NCBI GenBank assembly: GCA_003169695.1
Contig: PNAS01000077.1
Span: 45,382-109,381 of the forward strand
Length of the DNA: 64,000 nt
Reading direction: 5' to 3'
Source: Spartobacteria bacterium
Lineage (GTDB): Bacteria > Verrucomicrobiota > Verrucomicrobiia > Chthoniobacterales > UBA10450
Of this stretch, positions 27,299 through 36,483 are shown piece after piece (positions within the stretch are counted from its first letter, which is position 1; every line of letters starts with the position of its first letter). A program made the position numbers and the translations under genes. The notes under the pieces were generated by a model. It was not told the DNA's origin and made no database searches. It worked only from the letters and a program-made list of their open reading frames with translations.

Positions 27299-28036
27299 AT
27301 GCCCTCTCTTCCCGCCGTGATCGCGATCGATGCTCCGGCCATTATCAAGTTGGACGCCGCCACGAAGTCCTTCACGCCTCGGGGAGGCCAGGCCTTCCAT
27401 GCTCTGCGCGGCATTTCGTTGTGCGTGCGCGACGGAGATTTTGTGGCCGTGCTCGGCAAATCGGGCAGCGGCAAATCAACCTTGCTCAATCTCATTGCCG
27501 GAATTGATCGCGCGAGTTTGGGCGACGTTCATGCCGCCGGCGCGGAGCTCAATCGGCTGAGTGAAAATGAACTGGCCCTTTGGCGCGGACGCAATGTCGG
27601 CGTCGTTTTCCAATTCTTCCAGCTGCTGCCCACCCTGACCATCGAGGAGAACATCATGCTGGCAATGGATTTCGTCGGCAAAGTGCCGGCTTCGAAACGT
27701 CGCTCCCGAGCGCAGGAACTATTGCGACTCGTTGGTCTGAGCGACCAGGCGCCGAAACTGCCATCTACGCTATCCGGCGGACAACAGCAGCGCGCCGCTA
27801 TTGCCCGCGCCCTCGCAAACGATCCGCCAATCATTCTGGCGGACGAACCCACGGGCAACCTCGATTCCGAGACCGCGGGCGCGGTGACGATGTTGTTTCA
27901 AACGTTGACCGAGCAGGGCAAGACGCTCCTCATCGTGACCCATGACGACAATCTCGCACGGAAAGCGCATCGAGTGATCCAATTGAAGGACGGCATCATC
28001 ATCGCCGACGATGCGAATATTTCCTCGCGGCCATGA
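27299..28036 (+). CDS. ABC transporter ATP-binding protein (LolD/MacB type)
   Basis: A 245-residue ATPase. Walker [11 protein letters not shown]-loop region [18 protein letters not shown], signature LSGGQQQR, Walker [16 protein letters not shown] and switch His IVTHDDNLA are all intact. This is the LolD/MacB/FtsE subfamily, which works with FtsX-like permeases. The ATG at 27299 is chosen because homologous sequence starts soon after. Its stop overlaps the permease start by 4 bp (ATGA), so the two proteins are one transporter. Confidence 0.92.
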   Translation: MPSLPAVIAIDAPAIIKLDAATKSFTPRGGQAFHALRGISLCVRDGDFVAVLGKSGSGKSTLLNLIAGIDRASLGDVHAAGAELNRLSENELALWRGRNVGVVFQFFQLLPTLTIEENIMLAMDFVGKVPASKRRSRAQELLRLVGLSDQAPKLPSTLSGGQQQRAAIARALANDPPIILADEPTGNLDSETAGAVTMLFQTLTEQGKTLLIVTHDDNLARKAHRVIQLKDGIIIADDANISSRP

Positions 28037-30402
28037 GCACCCAGTGGCGGAAAATAATCGGAGATTTCCGCGAGCACCGCGTGCAAATCTTCCTGATCGG
28101 GCTGGTCCTCACCCTGGGGACCTCGGGCGTGGTGGCGGCGCTGAACGCGCGCGCCATTCTCCAACGCGAGATCGCGACTAGCTACGCGAGCGCGCATTCC
28201 GCGGATGTTGTCCTTTGGTTCGACAAAGTGGAACCGAGTCTGTTGGAAAAGGTGCGTGCGCTGCCGCGCGTTGCCGCCGTCGATGCACGGCGTGTGGCAT
28301 TTACCCGCGTGGCGGGAAAGAGCGGCGCGTGGTTTCCTATGCAGTTGACCGTGGTGCGCGATTTCTCCGGCCAGCAGGTGGGCTTGGTCCATCAGCATCA
28401 AGGCGGCTCGTGGCCATTCGATGATGAAGGGATTCTGATCGAGCAGTCGGGCCGATCGCTCCTCGCGGTGGCGGTCGGTGAAGAGCTGCGCATCCGAACC
28501 CCGGAAGGCGGGACGACCACGATGCCGGTCGCGGGTTTTGCGCACGACCCGGCAGTCGCTCCCAGCCCTCAGGACCGGATGATCTATGCGTACGCCACTC
28601 GTGCCACCGCTCGCAGGCTGGGACAAAGCACCGATTTCGATCAGTTGCTGGTGAGAATGGAAGATCGGAACGCCCGGACCGATGTCGCGCAATTTGCTGA
28701 CGACCTCAATGACTGGCTGAAGACAAGTAATCAACCGCCGTTGCGAGTCGATACTTTGAGCAATACCCATCCGCATGCTGCCCTGATGTCCACGATGCTG
28801 CGGATTCTCCAGGCATTCGCGGCCATCGCCTTTACCTGCAGCGCGGCGCTTGCGATCTACATGCTCTCCCTCTGGATGAAGCGGGAGGTCCGACAAGTGG
28901 GCATTATGAAAACGATCGGCGCGAGATCTCACCAACTCGCCTGGCAATACTTCGCGCTGGTCGCCCCTTTGTTTGTCGTCGCGAACGGTCTGGCGTTGCC
29001 GATTGGCACCTCGGTGGGACGCTTGCTCGTCAGCTATTACAAGACATCACTCAACATCGATGTCGCGCAATGGGAAGCGCCGCGCTCCCTGTTGTTGAAG
29101 GAGATAATTCTGACCCTTGGCATTCCATTCTTCGCGATGGCTGTGCCGATCATGCGTGCCGCCCGCATGACCGCCCGCGAGGCGATTCATGACCCCGGCA
29201 TCACCACTCCAGCCGTGCGGGGAATTTTGGCGAGCCGATGGATCAAGATTCCTGGCGACCGTCGCATCACATTTGCTTTGAGAAATACTTTCCGCCGCCC
29301 CTGGCGGTTGGCGATTACCCTGACCGCGCTCTCGTTAGGCGGCGCGCTCTTGCTTACCGCGAGTAACATTTACGAAAGCTTGATGCATGTGGTCGACAGG
29401 TCGCTCTCAAACCAAGGGTACGACATTCATGTGCAGTTGCAGCGCCCGGTGCCAGCTGCACGATTGGAATCGGTCGCTCGTACTGTCCCGGAAGTGCAGA
29501 TCGCCGAGGCATGGCGCTGGACCAGCGTGACGGTCGAAAAGGGTCCGGCGCTCGATTCTGTCAGTGAGAGCAAGCGATTCCTGCTCTGCGGTTATCCTCC
29601 TGGTTCCCGCCTGTTCAAATTACCCATCGAGGAAGGGCGATTGCCACGACCGGGAGAGGAAGGCGTCGTCATCGTCAATCGGCGCGTTCAAGCGGCGATA
29701 CCCGGTCTTCAGCTCGGGAGCGAGCTGGAATTGCACTTCCGCGAGCGAAGCGCCCGAGTGCGCGTGACGGGTATCGTCGAAGAAATCGGGACTGCGACAA
29801 TCTACGCGGCCCTTCCCGCGTTCGAGGCCGTGACCGGATTGGGAGATGCCTCCACCGTGCTGCGGGTCAAAACCCAGAATGACAGTCCGGATTCTGTCGC
29901 GAACGCGCTCGATCAAGCGCTCCTCGATGCGCATCTTGCTCCGAGCCTCGTGCGGACTAGTGGAGAATTCCGGAAGTCTCTCGACGAGCACTTTGCCGTG
30001 GTTACCGAAGTGATGAAGATGATCGCGCTGGCCGCGGCGCTGATCGGCGCAATCAGTCTGGGCGCGTCCGTCAGCCTCAACGTTCTGGAGCGGGCGCGGG
30101 AAATTGGCGTCATTCGCGCCTTGGGCGCCACGCCGCGAACCGTCGGCGCAATTTTCCTGGCCGAGGGCGGCGCCGTCGCTGTTCTCAGCGCATTGCTTTC
30201 GGTGGCCGCCTCCATCCTATTTTCGAGGGCGCTGAATAACAAGGCCTCGCTCGAACTCCTGCACGTTCCCGTTCCGCTTCATCTTTCCGGGACAGGACTC
30301 GTTGTGCTCTTCAGCGGAGTAATCGTCGTAATGCTTGGGGTCTGGTTATCGCTCCGGCGTATCTTGCGCGTTTCCGTGCGCGATGCTCTGGCCTACGAAT
30401 GA
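28033..30402 (+). CDS. FtsX-like ABC transporter permease
   Basis: A 789-residue inner-membrane permease with two FtsX units. TM1 is near residue 20 (QIFLIGLVLTLGTSGVVAAL), followed by a periplasmic domain. TM clusters lie near 260-380 (AFAAIAFTCSAALAIYMLSL) and at 430-450, and the final FtsX unit is near 660-789 (REIGVIRALGATPRTVGAIF). This topology matches permeases of the DevC/MacB/LolE group for lipoprotein, lipid or peptide export. It pairs with the ATPase upstream. Substrate is unknown. Confidence 0.88.
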   Translation: MSTQWRKIIGDFREHRVQIFLIGLVLTLGTSGVVAALNARAILQREIATSYASAHSADVVLWFDKVEPSLLEKVRALPRVAAVDARRVAFTRVAGKSGAWFPMQLTVVRDFSGQQVGLVHQHQGGSWPFDDEGILIEQSGRSLLAVAVGEELRIRTPEGGTTTMPVAGFAHDPAVAPSPQDRMIYAYATRATARRLGQSTDFDQLLVRMEDRNARTDVAQFADDLNDWLKTSNQPPLRVDTLSNTHPHAALMSTMLRILQAFAAIAFTCSAALAIYMLSLWMKREVRQVGIMKTIGARSHQLAWQYFALVAPLFVVANGLALPIGTSVGRLLVSYYKTSLNIDVAQWEAPRSLLLKEIILTLGIPFFAMAVPIMRAARMTAREAIHDPGITTPAVRGILASRWIKIPGDRRITFALRNTFRRPWRLAITLTALSLGGALLLTASNIYESLMHVVDRSLSNQGYDIHVQLQRPVPAARLESVARTVPEVQIAEAWRWTSVTVEKGPALDSVSESKRFLLCGYPPGSRLFKLPIEEGRLPRPGEEGVVIVNRRVQAAIPGLQLGSELELHFRERSARVRVTGIVEEIGTATIYAALPAFEAVTGLGDASTVLRVKTQNDSPDSVANALDQALLDAHLAPSLVRTSGEFRKSLDEHFAVVTEVMKMIALAAALIGAISLGASVSLNVLERAREIGVIRALGATPRTVGAIFLAEGGAVAVLSALLSVAASILFSRALNNKASLELLHVPVPLHLSGTGLVVLFSGVIVVMLGVWLSLRRILRVSVRDALAYE

Positions 30403-30456
30403 CCAGAAAACTCCGAGGTTTGCAAATGGTAGCCGAGATTTCATACTGATTGATGA

Positions 30457-31095
30457 ATGGGTCGCCCTAAGACGATCGAAGACCGTGAGTTGCTCGAGGC
30501 TGCCCGAAAGGTGTTTCGTGAACAAGGGCACACCGCTACGACTCGCGACGTCGCGCGGGCGGCAGGGATTTCCCAGGCCGTCCTTTACCAGCGCTTCAAA
30601 ACCAAGGATGAGCTGTTTCTCGCCGCCCTCACCCAGCACGCTCCAGCTCTCACAGCTTTACGCGAGATCGATACGTCGGCTTACGATCCACCTGCCTACC
30701 TGGCGCTGTTTGCCGCCAGGGCCAAAGATCATTTCCGGAGTGCCATTCCCTCGATTCTCACGCTCGCTGCACATCCGAAGTATGGGAAAGAGATGATGGA
30801 CCAAATTCACCGGCACAACCGCGCGGGCGAAATCGCGGCGATCTTGTCCCTTCGTTTGCAGAGCTGGCAGCAAGCGGGCAAGATCAGACCGACAAATGCC
30901 ACCTCCTTTGCCGGAGCATTTCTCCATGCGTTGCATTCCATGGCCATGATCGATGTCCTCTCGGGAGATGCCAGAGTTGTTTCCAGACCAAAGGAGATGC
31001 ACTCGTTCGTTGAAATCTTTTGGAATGGGTTAAGGCCGCGCAAACCAAAAGCCACTCGCCGGAAAACGAAATCGGCTCGGAGAACACCACGGTAG
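30457..31095 (+). CDS. TetR family transcriptional regulator
   Basis: A 212-residue regulator. The N-terminal helix-turn-helix is clear: IEDRELLEAARKVFREQGHT, TTRDVARAAGISQAVLYQRF and KTKDELFLAAL. The ligand-binding C-terminal part is helical and specific to this protein. The C-terminus is very basic (KPKATRRKTKSARRTPR). It lies 54 bp downstream of the ABC permease and probably represses that exporter operon; this is inference from position. Confidence 0.88.
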   Translation: MGRPKTIEDRELLEAARKVFREQGHTATTRDVARAAGISQAVLYQRFKTKDELFLAALTQHAPALTALREIDTSAYDPPAYLALFAARAKDHFRSAIPSILTLAAHPKYGKEMMDQIHRHNRAGEIAAILSLRLQSWQQAGKIRPTNATSFAGAFLHALHSMAMIDVLSGDARVVSRPKEMHSFVEIFWNGLRPRKPKATRRKTKSARRTPR

Positions 31096-31129
31096 ATTTC
31101 CTTTCCGGTCGTGCTTCCGTGTACGCGCA

Positions 31130-31461
31130 ATGAAAACTCGATTGGGACTTTCTCTCGTCATCGTCATGAGCTTCCTTTCTTTCCTTGGAATAACTGTAAA
31201 CGCTTTGGAGATTGGTGATCCTGCTCCCCCCGTTACGGCCTTCGACCAGGATGGCAAACCGCTCTCTTTCCATTTTCACTCGTCGCTGATTCCGAAGGCT
31301 TAGTCGCGAAGGCGTTTGGTGTTCCAACAGTCGCCGGATTTGCCAAGCGTCAGTCTTTTCTCATCAAGGATGGTAAGATTGCGTGGCGTGATTTGAAGGC
31401 TTCCACCAAAAACCAGGCAGCAGATGTGCGGCAGGCCATGGCAAGTTTGGATGCGAAGTAA
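31130..31461 (+). pseudogene. Peroxiredoxin (AhpC/TSA-like) gene with internal deletion and frameshift
   Basis: The first frame begins at ATG 31130 with a signal peptide (MKTRLGLSLVIVMSFLSFLG) and a peroxiredoxin start, ALEIGDPAPPVTAFDQDGKP, but stops at 31303. The other frame then reads VADSEGLVAKAFGVPTVAG and FLIKDGKIAWRDLKAST up to the stop at 31461, which is a peroxiredoxin C-terminus. The central part with the catalytic Cys (about 70 residues) is missing. It looks like an in-place deletion of a secreted thioredoxin-fold peroxidase. It lies convergent to the bufferin operon. Confidence 0.75.
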
Positions 31462-31483
31462 CTCCGCGCACTGGGCTTATCCG

Positions 31484-32398
31484 TTAACGATCTTTCGATT
31501 GCGTGATTGCTGTTCGGATGGCTGCGAGCGGCGCCTTGCTGTCGAATTTAATCTTGCCGCCGCGGCGTTCCACGCCGAGTTCTTTCCATAGCGCACTCAG
31601 ATCGACCGGCGCGGGCGTGGCTTTCATCTTCTCGTAAAGCTCGCGCAAGACTGGGACGCCTGTCCCGCCATCGCCAATCTCGAGCGTTCGCGCAATTGGC
31701 CAATCCGATTCAATCGTTCCGCCGGCTTTGAGAATGGCGCGGAGCGCGTCTTCGAGGCCCTTCTTGTTTCTGGTGCGCTTGCGGATTTCGATATCGGCGA
31801 GCAAACAGAAGAGCGCCCCACCCCAATACGTCCTGCCCCACGTCGGCGTAAAGTCCAGGCCGCTATCACCGGGTTGCGGCAACCCTTTCGGGAGCCCGTC
31901 TACGAGATCGCCCCAGATTTTTTCCGGGGTCAAATCACCGGCGCGCGCGCGTGCGATTGGCTCGATGTAGGTCGCGGAGCCTTCCTCAATCCAATGGTGT
32001 TCTTCTGGAACGGACGGAAACGCCAGGTGCACCATCTCGTGCGTCAACACCCAGTCCTCGGTGAAATCGGAAGCGCTGCTTGACCACCCGACCGCAATCG
32101 CGATCGCTGGGCCATCCCAACCCGTCGTCCGGCCTCCCCGCACACCGTGTCCTTCGAAAAAGCGGAGCCGTATTTGCAGATGGGAAACCGGAAATTGCTC
32201 GTAGTAGACAGTAACCGCACGCGCGCATGACGCGACCCAGCGTAGGACAAGGTCACGCAACGGTTCGGCCGGGGCGGATGAGAAAATGACGTCGATCTTG
32301 CCGCCGCCGATCTCCAGTTGCGCATCATCTTGAGCAGTAGTCCGCGACCCAGACGCCAGCCAAATCATCGCGAGAATGAGTGGGACGACGCGCCTCAT
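31484..32398 (-). CDS. Exported HExxH zinc-peptidase-like protein
   Basis: A 304-residue protein with a signal peptide (MRRVVPLILAMIWLASGSRT, cleavage near AQDD). The motif VLTHEMVHLAF supplies HExxH, followed by EEHHWIEEGSATYIEP with a downstream Glu ligand, as in gluzincin-type peptidases. The rest is helical, with SGLDFTPTWGRTYWGGALFC. It would act in the periplasm. Its ATG overlaps the upstream gene's stop by 4 bp (ATGA), so it is the last gene of the bufferin operon. A role in maturing or clearing the Cys-rich peptide is possible but unproven. Confidence 0.75.
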   Translation of the reverse strand: MRRVVPLILAMIWLASGSRTTAQDDAQLEIGGGKIDVIFSSAPAEPLRDLVLRWVASCARAVTVYYEQFPVSHLQIRLRFFEGHGVRGGRTTGWDGPAIAIAVGWSSSASDFTEDWVLTHEMVHLAFPSVPEEHHWIEEGSATYIEPIARARAGDLTPEKIWGDLVDGLPKGLPQPGDSGLDFTPTWGRTYWGGALFCLLADIEIRKRTRNKKGLEDALRAILKAGGTIESDWPIARTLEIGDGGTGVPVLRELYEKMKATPAPVDLSALWKELGVERRGGKIKFDSKAPLAAIRTAITQSKDR

Positions 32399-34152
32399 TT
32401 TCTTATTGCGAACGTCGGGATTTTCGCCGGATCAAAAATCGGCGCGGAGCACCTGCGATCCGTGCAGATGAACCCCGCCGCTTTCTCGAACGTTGGATAT
32501 TGCACATCGGGATTCGGCATTGGGCCTTCACGCTCATCCCACCACTCGACCCGTTTATAGTTCGCCGGCAGCGCAATCGCAGCCATGAAAAGCGAACGCG
32601 CGGCGGAATCGTCTTTCTTGCCGACCACGGTCACGTGCAATGGCGGGGTGCGCAGTTCCTGGTCGGCCAGCAGAATGCCCGCGACCGCATAGCCGTGGTT
32701 CTCGCCAATCGCGGGAGCGGCGAGATAACGCACTGCGTGCTGCGCACCCTTCTCGTACATCTCCTCGCCCGTGTAGTGATGAAGGAGATTCATCGTGCGG
32801 GCGACTGCGGTATTTTCGTCCAGTTGCGGTTTCGGTTTCAGCTTCCCGGCAAGAACCTGTGCGAATGCGACGTAGCCGATGTCGCTCTTAAATTTCGTTT
32901 CGACAAACTGCGCCGTCTCCTCCGCACGACTCAGCCATTTCCGATCGCCAGTCACCGCGTACAGCTTGAGAAAGGCGCGCGTCATATAAATGGAATCGCC
33001 AAGATATGGCCCGTCCAGGTCTTGCGCGTCGTGCCGAAATCCGCCGCTTGGGAGCGAACGATTCGCAACGACCCATTCGGCCGCGCGCATCGCGTCGGCC
33101 AGCACACTCTCATCGCCGGTGACGCCGTAAAGCGTCGCGAGCGCGTTGATCGCCCAGCCGTTTTCACGGGCGTAAATGTGCTGGTCGATGCGCGGAGTGC
33201 CGCGCTTGCGCCGGTCGGCATCGGAAAGGGCGAAGTAGCCGGCGGAATGTTCGCCCTGAACGAGATCGGCATCCTGGCTCGCGTAGAATGCGCCGTCGGC
33301 ACCCGTCAGAAGGCCGCGCAGATAATCGCGGATTCTTTTCGCCGCCTCGAGATACGCCGGATCTTTCCAGAGCTCGTAGGCCTGCGCGTAGCTGCGCAAA
33401 TTCTCCGCCTGCACCTGCATGATCTTTTCGAAATGCGGATGCTTCCAGTCACCGTCGGTCGAGTATTGATAAACGCCGCCCCAGACCGGATCGATCAGCT
33501 GGCGTTGTGCGTCGAGCGTCTCGCGCGCCATGTGCTCGAGCTCTTGATCACCGCGCATCGCTTCGCTCATGCAAAATTCGATGATGTCCCAGTCGAGAAA
33601 CTTCTGCACCGTGCCCCAGCCGCGGTTTTTCGGATCGTAATTGTTGCGCAAAATCTTGCGCAGTTTGTCCCGCTGCTCAGGCTTCAATCCCGCGTCGCTG
33701 GCTTGCTCCAGCGGCGCCTCCCCGACAATTGACGGGCCGGGCGACGGATCATCGATGATCGCCTGGAGCAGCGAGGCCATCGGCTTCGGCGGAATGTAGC
33801 CCTGGCGCTTAACAATCTCGCCGCCGTCTGAGTTGAACACGACCGTGGCCGGCCAGCCGTAATCTTCGTAGCGATTCGAAAGATCGGGCCGGGCATCCTG
33901 ATCGACCCGCACTGCGATGTAGCGCTGCTTGACCAGCGCGATCACTTTCGGATCGCGATACGTGATCTCCTCCATCACGTGACACCAGTGGCACCAGACG
34001 GCGCCGAGATCGAGCAACACAAAGCGATGCTCCTTCTTCGCCTTTTCGAAGATGGAGTCCGACCACGGCTGCCAGTCGATTTTTGCCGGTTCGCCCCCGT
34101 GCGCCACCGCGCCGAGGCAAAACAACAACGCCGCAGCGCAAAAATTTTTCAA
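32395..34152 (-). CDS. Exported DUF255/thioredoxin-domain protein (YyaL/SPATA20-like)
   Basis: A 585-residue protein beginning at a TTG that overlaps the doxX stop (TTGA), with a short signal-like N-terminus (KNFCAAALLFCLGAVAHG). Residues 30-150 are a thioredoxin-like domain with the CxxC motif in DLGAVWCHWCHVMEE, followed by RVDQDARPDLSNRYEDYGWP. The remainder is an alpha-toroid related to six-hairpin glycosidases (YARENGWAINALATLYG, YMTRAFLKLYAVTGD, LHHYTGEEMYEKG). The family (YyaL/SPATA20) has no proven reaction. A longer upstream frame exists but is doxX DNA. Placement suggests thiol redox chemistry on the bufferin or its partners. Confidence 0.85.
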   Translation of the reverse strand: MKNFCAAALLFCLGAVAHGGEPAKIDWQPWSDSIFEKAKKEHRFVLLDLGAVWCHWCHVMEEITYRDPKVIALVKQRYIAVRVDQDARPDLSNRYEDYGWPATVVFNSDGGEIVKRQGYIPPKPMASLLQAIIDDPSPGPSIVGEAPLEQASDAGLKPEQRDKLRKILRNNYDPKNRGWGTVQKFLDWDIIEFCMSEAMRGDQELEHMARETLDAQRQLIDPVWGGVYQYSTDGDWKHPHFEKIMQVQAENLRSYAQAYELWKDPAYLEAAKRIRDYLRGLLTGADGAFYASQDADLVQGEHSAGYFALSDADRRKRGTPRIDQHIYARENGWAINALATLYGVTGDESVLADAMRAAEWVVANRSLPSGGFRHDAQDLDGPYLGDSIYMTRAFLKLYAVTGDRKWLSRAEETAQFVETKFKSDIGYVAFAQVLAGKLKPKPQLDENTAVARTMNLLHHYTGEEMYEKGAQHAVRYLAAPAIGENHGYAVAGILLADQELRTPPLHVTVVGKKDDSAARSLFMAAIALPANYKRVEWWDEREGPMPNPDVQYPTFEKAAGFICTDRRCSAPIFDPAKIPTFAIRK

Positions 34153-34646
34153 CCGAGCTGGATGCTTTCCGACGAGGGCGGAGCAACCTTGCGCTTGATC
34201 AGCCAGTCGATGGAGAATTTTCCCGGCCCGAAAGCGAAGACGAGCACGACCACAAACAAAAAGAGAAATTCGTCGGCGATTAGAAATTTGTCCGGATCGC
34301 TGAAAATCATTTTCACTCTGTCGAGATCGGCGGTGAGATACGCAACGGTCAGCAAAATCGTTAGCGGAATGGAAATGAGCCGGGAGCAGAGACCGGCCAG
34401 CAGGAGCAGACCGCCGAAGCATTCGGTCGCGCCGGCCAGAATCGCTTGCGCATGCGGGAAAGGAATCCCGAGGCTTTGGAAAAACTCCGTCGGCTTCTGC
34501 AAATCCATCAATTTGCCCTTGCCCGTAAGAAAAAATTCCCAGCCCCAATAAAGCCGGATGAAGAGAAGCAGGAGCGATTGCAAGAGGCTGGTGGGAGGAA
34601 CAAACCAGTGGAAATACTTCATGATGATTCCGGAAGTTGTTTTCAT
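34149..34646 (-). CDS. DoxX family membrane protein
   Basis: A 165-residue, four-helix membrane protein. It shows LLLLFIRLYWGWEFFLTGKG, the family motif near FFQSLGIPFPHAQAILAG, ATECFGGLLLLAGL and FLFLFVVVLVFAFGPGKFS. DoxX proteins frequently sit with bufB/bufC (DUF692/DUF2063) genes. Its role there is not established, though electron transfer or redox coupling is suspected. The start overlaps bufC by 4 bp (ATGA) and the stop overlaps the DUF255 gene (TTGA), so translation is probably coupled. Confidence 0.88.
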   Translation of the reverse strand: MKTTSGIIMKYFHWFVPPTSLLQSLLLLFIRLYWGWEFFLTGKGKLMDLQKPTEFFQSLGIPFPHAQAILAGATECFGGLLLLAGLCSRLISIPLTILLTVAYLTADLDRVKMIFSDPDKFLIADEFLFLFVVVLVFAFGPGKFSIDWLIKRKVAPPSSESIQLG

Positions 34647-35551
34647 TTCTTGGAGAACCGGCAGAACCAACCGAGTGACGCCCAGTTATTGAAGTAAGCC
34701 TTGATTTCCTCACTCCAATCCACGCCGGTGCGCTTCGTGGAAGACAGGCCTCGCAAACAGGCTTCCTCCACACTCGCACCCGAGCGCAACGCCGTGAGAA
34801 TGACGAAGCCCTCCGGATCGAGCCGTTTGTAGTACAGCATGTTGTCGTGCCGATGAACGGCGAGATGAATGCGTTTGCGCTTCGGCAAGCGAATGCGCTT
34901 TTCACGTCCGGACGCGTGTGGCATCGCTTCAAACGTGTTGCTCGCTTCACTGCGCAACACGGCGGATTCGCTTTTTTTCACGGCGACCAAGAACTCGTCC
35001 ACCTCGTAATTCAATTCGAGCAGCGAGAGATACGGCTGCAAACCGAGCCGCAACTTGTCAGGCCGCGCGTCAAGGATGTCGTCTGGCGTAATCGCGGGCT
35101 TTGACTCGTCGTCAAAGGCAACGACCTGCGCCCATTCGAAGCGGACCATGTCGAGCGCCAGGACCGGGCGCGGGGCGATCCAGCGCGGCTCATCGCGGAG
35201 GAATTTTTCGAGCCGGCTTCCCAGGTTGCGCAGCGTAAACGAAGCCGACGGATACTTCGCCAGATACGCGGTGATCAACTTCATGAATTTGCGTTCGCCC
35301 AGCACGGCGCGAAGTCCGGGATAATCGTCGTAGAGGCAATCGAGGACACGAAACCAATAGACGCGATTGTAGATTTCCAGCCGGTCGAAGGAAGTCAGCC
35401 GATCGTTAGGCTTGATGAACGTCGACGCCAGAGCGCTCGTCTTGCGGCCATCGATCCAGCGTGGCTGCATTCCGTCTTGCGCGGTCAGCGGACGGAAGAC
35501 CGCCGTCGCCATCAGGCTTTGCAGCGCTTTCAGTTCCGCGCGCGAACGCAC
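34643..35551 (-). CDS. bufC: DUF2063 protein, BufC/HvfC-like partner of the MNIO enzyme
   Basis: Partner protein of DUF692 oxygenases, thought to bring the precursor peptide to BufB. About 302 residues are encoded. The N-terminal DUF2063 domain reads AELKALQSLMATAVFRPLTA, RLTSFDRLEIYNRVYWFRVL and YDDYPGLRAVLGERKF, typical of the HvfC/BufC family. The C-terminal region (about 180-300) is the second domain, with EEACLRGL near the end. The start is uncertain: GTG at 35551 lies 1 bp past the bufB stop, while an ATG at 35608 would overlap bufB by 56 bp. It is followed by doxX with an ATGA overlap. Confidence 0.85.
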   Translation of the reverse strand: MRSRAELKALQSLMATAVFRPLTAQDGMQPRWIDGRKTSALASTFIKPNDRLTSFDRLEIYNRVYWFRVLDCLYDDYPGLRAVLGERKFMKLITAYLAKYPSASFTLRNLGSRLEKFLRDEPRWIAPRPVLALDMVRFEWAQVVAFDDESKPAITPDDILDARPDKLRLGLQPYLSLLELNYEVDEFLVAVKKSESAVLRSEASNTFEAMPHASGREKRIRLPKRKRIHLAVHRHDNMLYYKRLDPEGFVILTALRSGASVEEACLRGLSSTKRTGVDWSEEIKAYFNNWASLGWFCRFSKK

Positions 35552-35552
35552 G

Positions 35553-36401
35553 TCAAGCCGCGGCGTTTTCAAGCTTCTCGATGAACTGATTGGCCTTGAG
35601 CGCTTCATGGTGAACTTCTTCGAAGCTTGGAATGCTGTCGTCCCATTCGAGCAGTGTGGCGGTGCGGCCAACGAGTTTCACGGCGTGGGCGTACATTTTC
35701 CAAACCGGATCGAGCACCGGATGATCGTGCGTATCGAGAATGTATTTCTCGAACTTCGAATGCCCCGCGATGTGGATCTGCCCGACACGATCATGCGGGA
35801 CATTGTTGAGATAATCGTAAGGATCGAAACTGTGATTCTGCGATGAAACGTAAATGTTGTTCACGTCCAGGAGAATCCCGCAGTCGGCACGCTCGACGAC
35901 TTCACTCAAAAACTCCCACTCCGTCATTTCCGACGCGTGGAATTCCGCGTAGCTGCTGACGTTCTCGACGCAGATCGGCACCTCGAGAAAATCTCGCGCC
36001 TCGCGAATGTTGTCCGCGGTCGCCTTGGCGGCGCCGAACGTGTAAGGCATCGGCAGCAAGTCATGCGTGTAACGTCCATCGACGCTGCCCCAGCACAGAT
36101 GATCGGACAGCCAGGGTGTCTTGGTGCGCTTTACTAGCCGCTTGAGTTTTTTCAAATGCTCGCGACTTAATCGGTCGGCCGAGCCGAAATACATTGCCAC
36201 GCCATGTTGGACGACGCGGTATTGCTCGAGGATCGAATCGAGGACTTCGAGCGGACGGCCGCCATCGACCATGAAATTCTCCGAGATGATTTCGAACCAA
36301 TCGACCACTGGTTTCTGCGCTAGTATGTGCCGGTAATGCGGCACACGCAGGCCGATGCCGATTCCGTATTCGGTGAAGTTGTTGAAGGAATTTGCCGGCA
36401 C
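35553..36401 (-). CDS. bufB: DUF692 multinuclear iron-dependent oxygenase (MNIO), BufB-like
   Basis: TIM-barrel enzyme of the MbnB/BufB/TglH family, which uses two or three iron ions to modify Cys residues of peptides, for example to thiooxazole or oxazolone. About 282 residues. The metal-ligand and core motifs are YGIGIGLRVPHYRHIL, WFEIISENFMVDGG, VQHGVAMYFGSAD, LSDHLCWG, CVENVSSYAEF, LLDVNNIYVSSQNH, IHIAGHSKFEKYILDTHDHP and TLLEWDDSIPSFEE. The chosen start is GTG at 36401 because no ATG precedes the domain after the hairpin. It lies just downstream of its Cys-rich substrate gene and upstream of bufC. Confidence 0.92.
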   Translation of the reverse strand: MPANSFNNFTEYGIGIGLRVPHYRHILAQKPVVDWFEIISENFMVDGGRPLEVLDSILEQYRVVQHGVAMYFGSADRLSREHLKKLKRLVKRTKTPWLSDHLCWGSVDGRYTHDLLPMPYTFGAAKATADNIREARDFLEVPICVENVSSYAEFHASEMTEWEFLSEVVERADCGILLDVNNIYVSSQNHSFDPYDYLNNVPHDRVGQIHIAGHSKFEKYILDTHDHPVLDPVWKMYAHAVKLVGRTATLLEWDDSIPSFEEVHHEALKANQFIEKLENAAA

Positions 36402-36438
36402 GGCGGTAAGATCTTTTTCGTTGGTGCGCGTTACCCTT

Positions 36439-36467
36439 GAGAGCCGGGGAATGGAACCCCGGCTCTC
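36439..36467 (-). promoter_or_regulatory. Perfect stem-loop between bufA and bufB
   Basis: An 11-bp perfect GC-rich stem (GAGAGCCGGGG with CCCCGGCTCTC) encloses a 7-nt loop. It lies 16 bp after the bufA stop and about 40 bp before the bufB start. There is no U-tract on the minus strand, so it is more likely an RNA processing or 3'-protection element, or partial attenuator, than a full terminator. It would let the precursor peptide be made in excess over the enzymes. Confidence 0.65.
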
Positions 36468-36483
36468 GATAAACCAGACTTGC

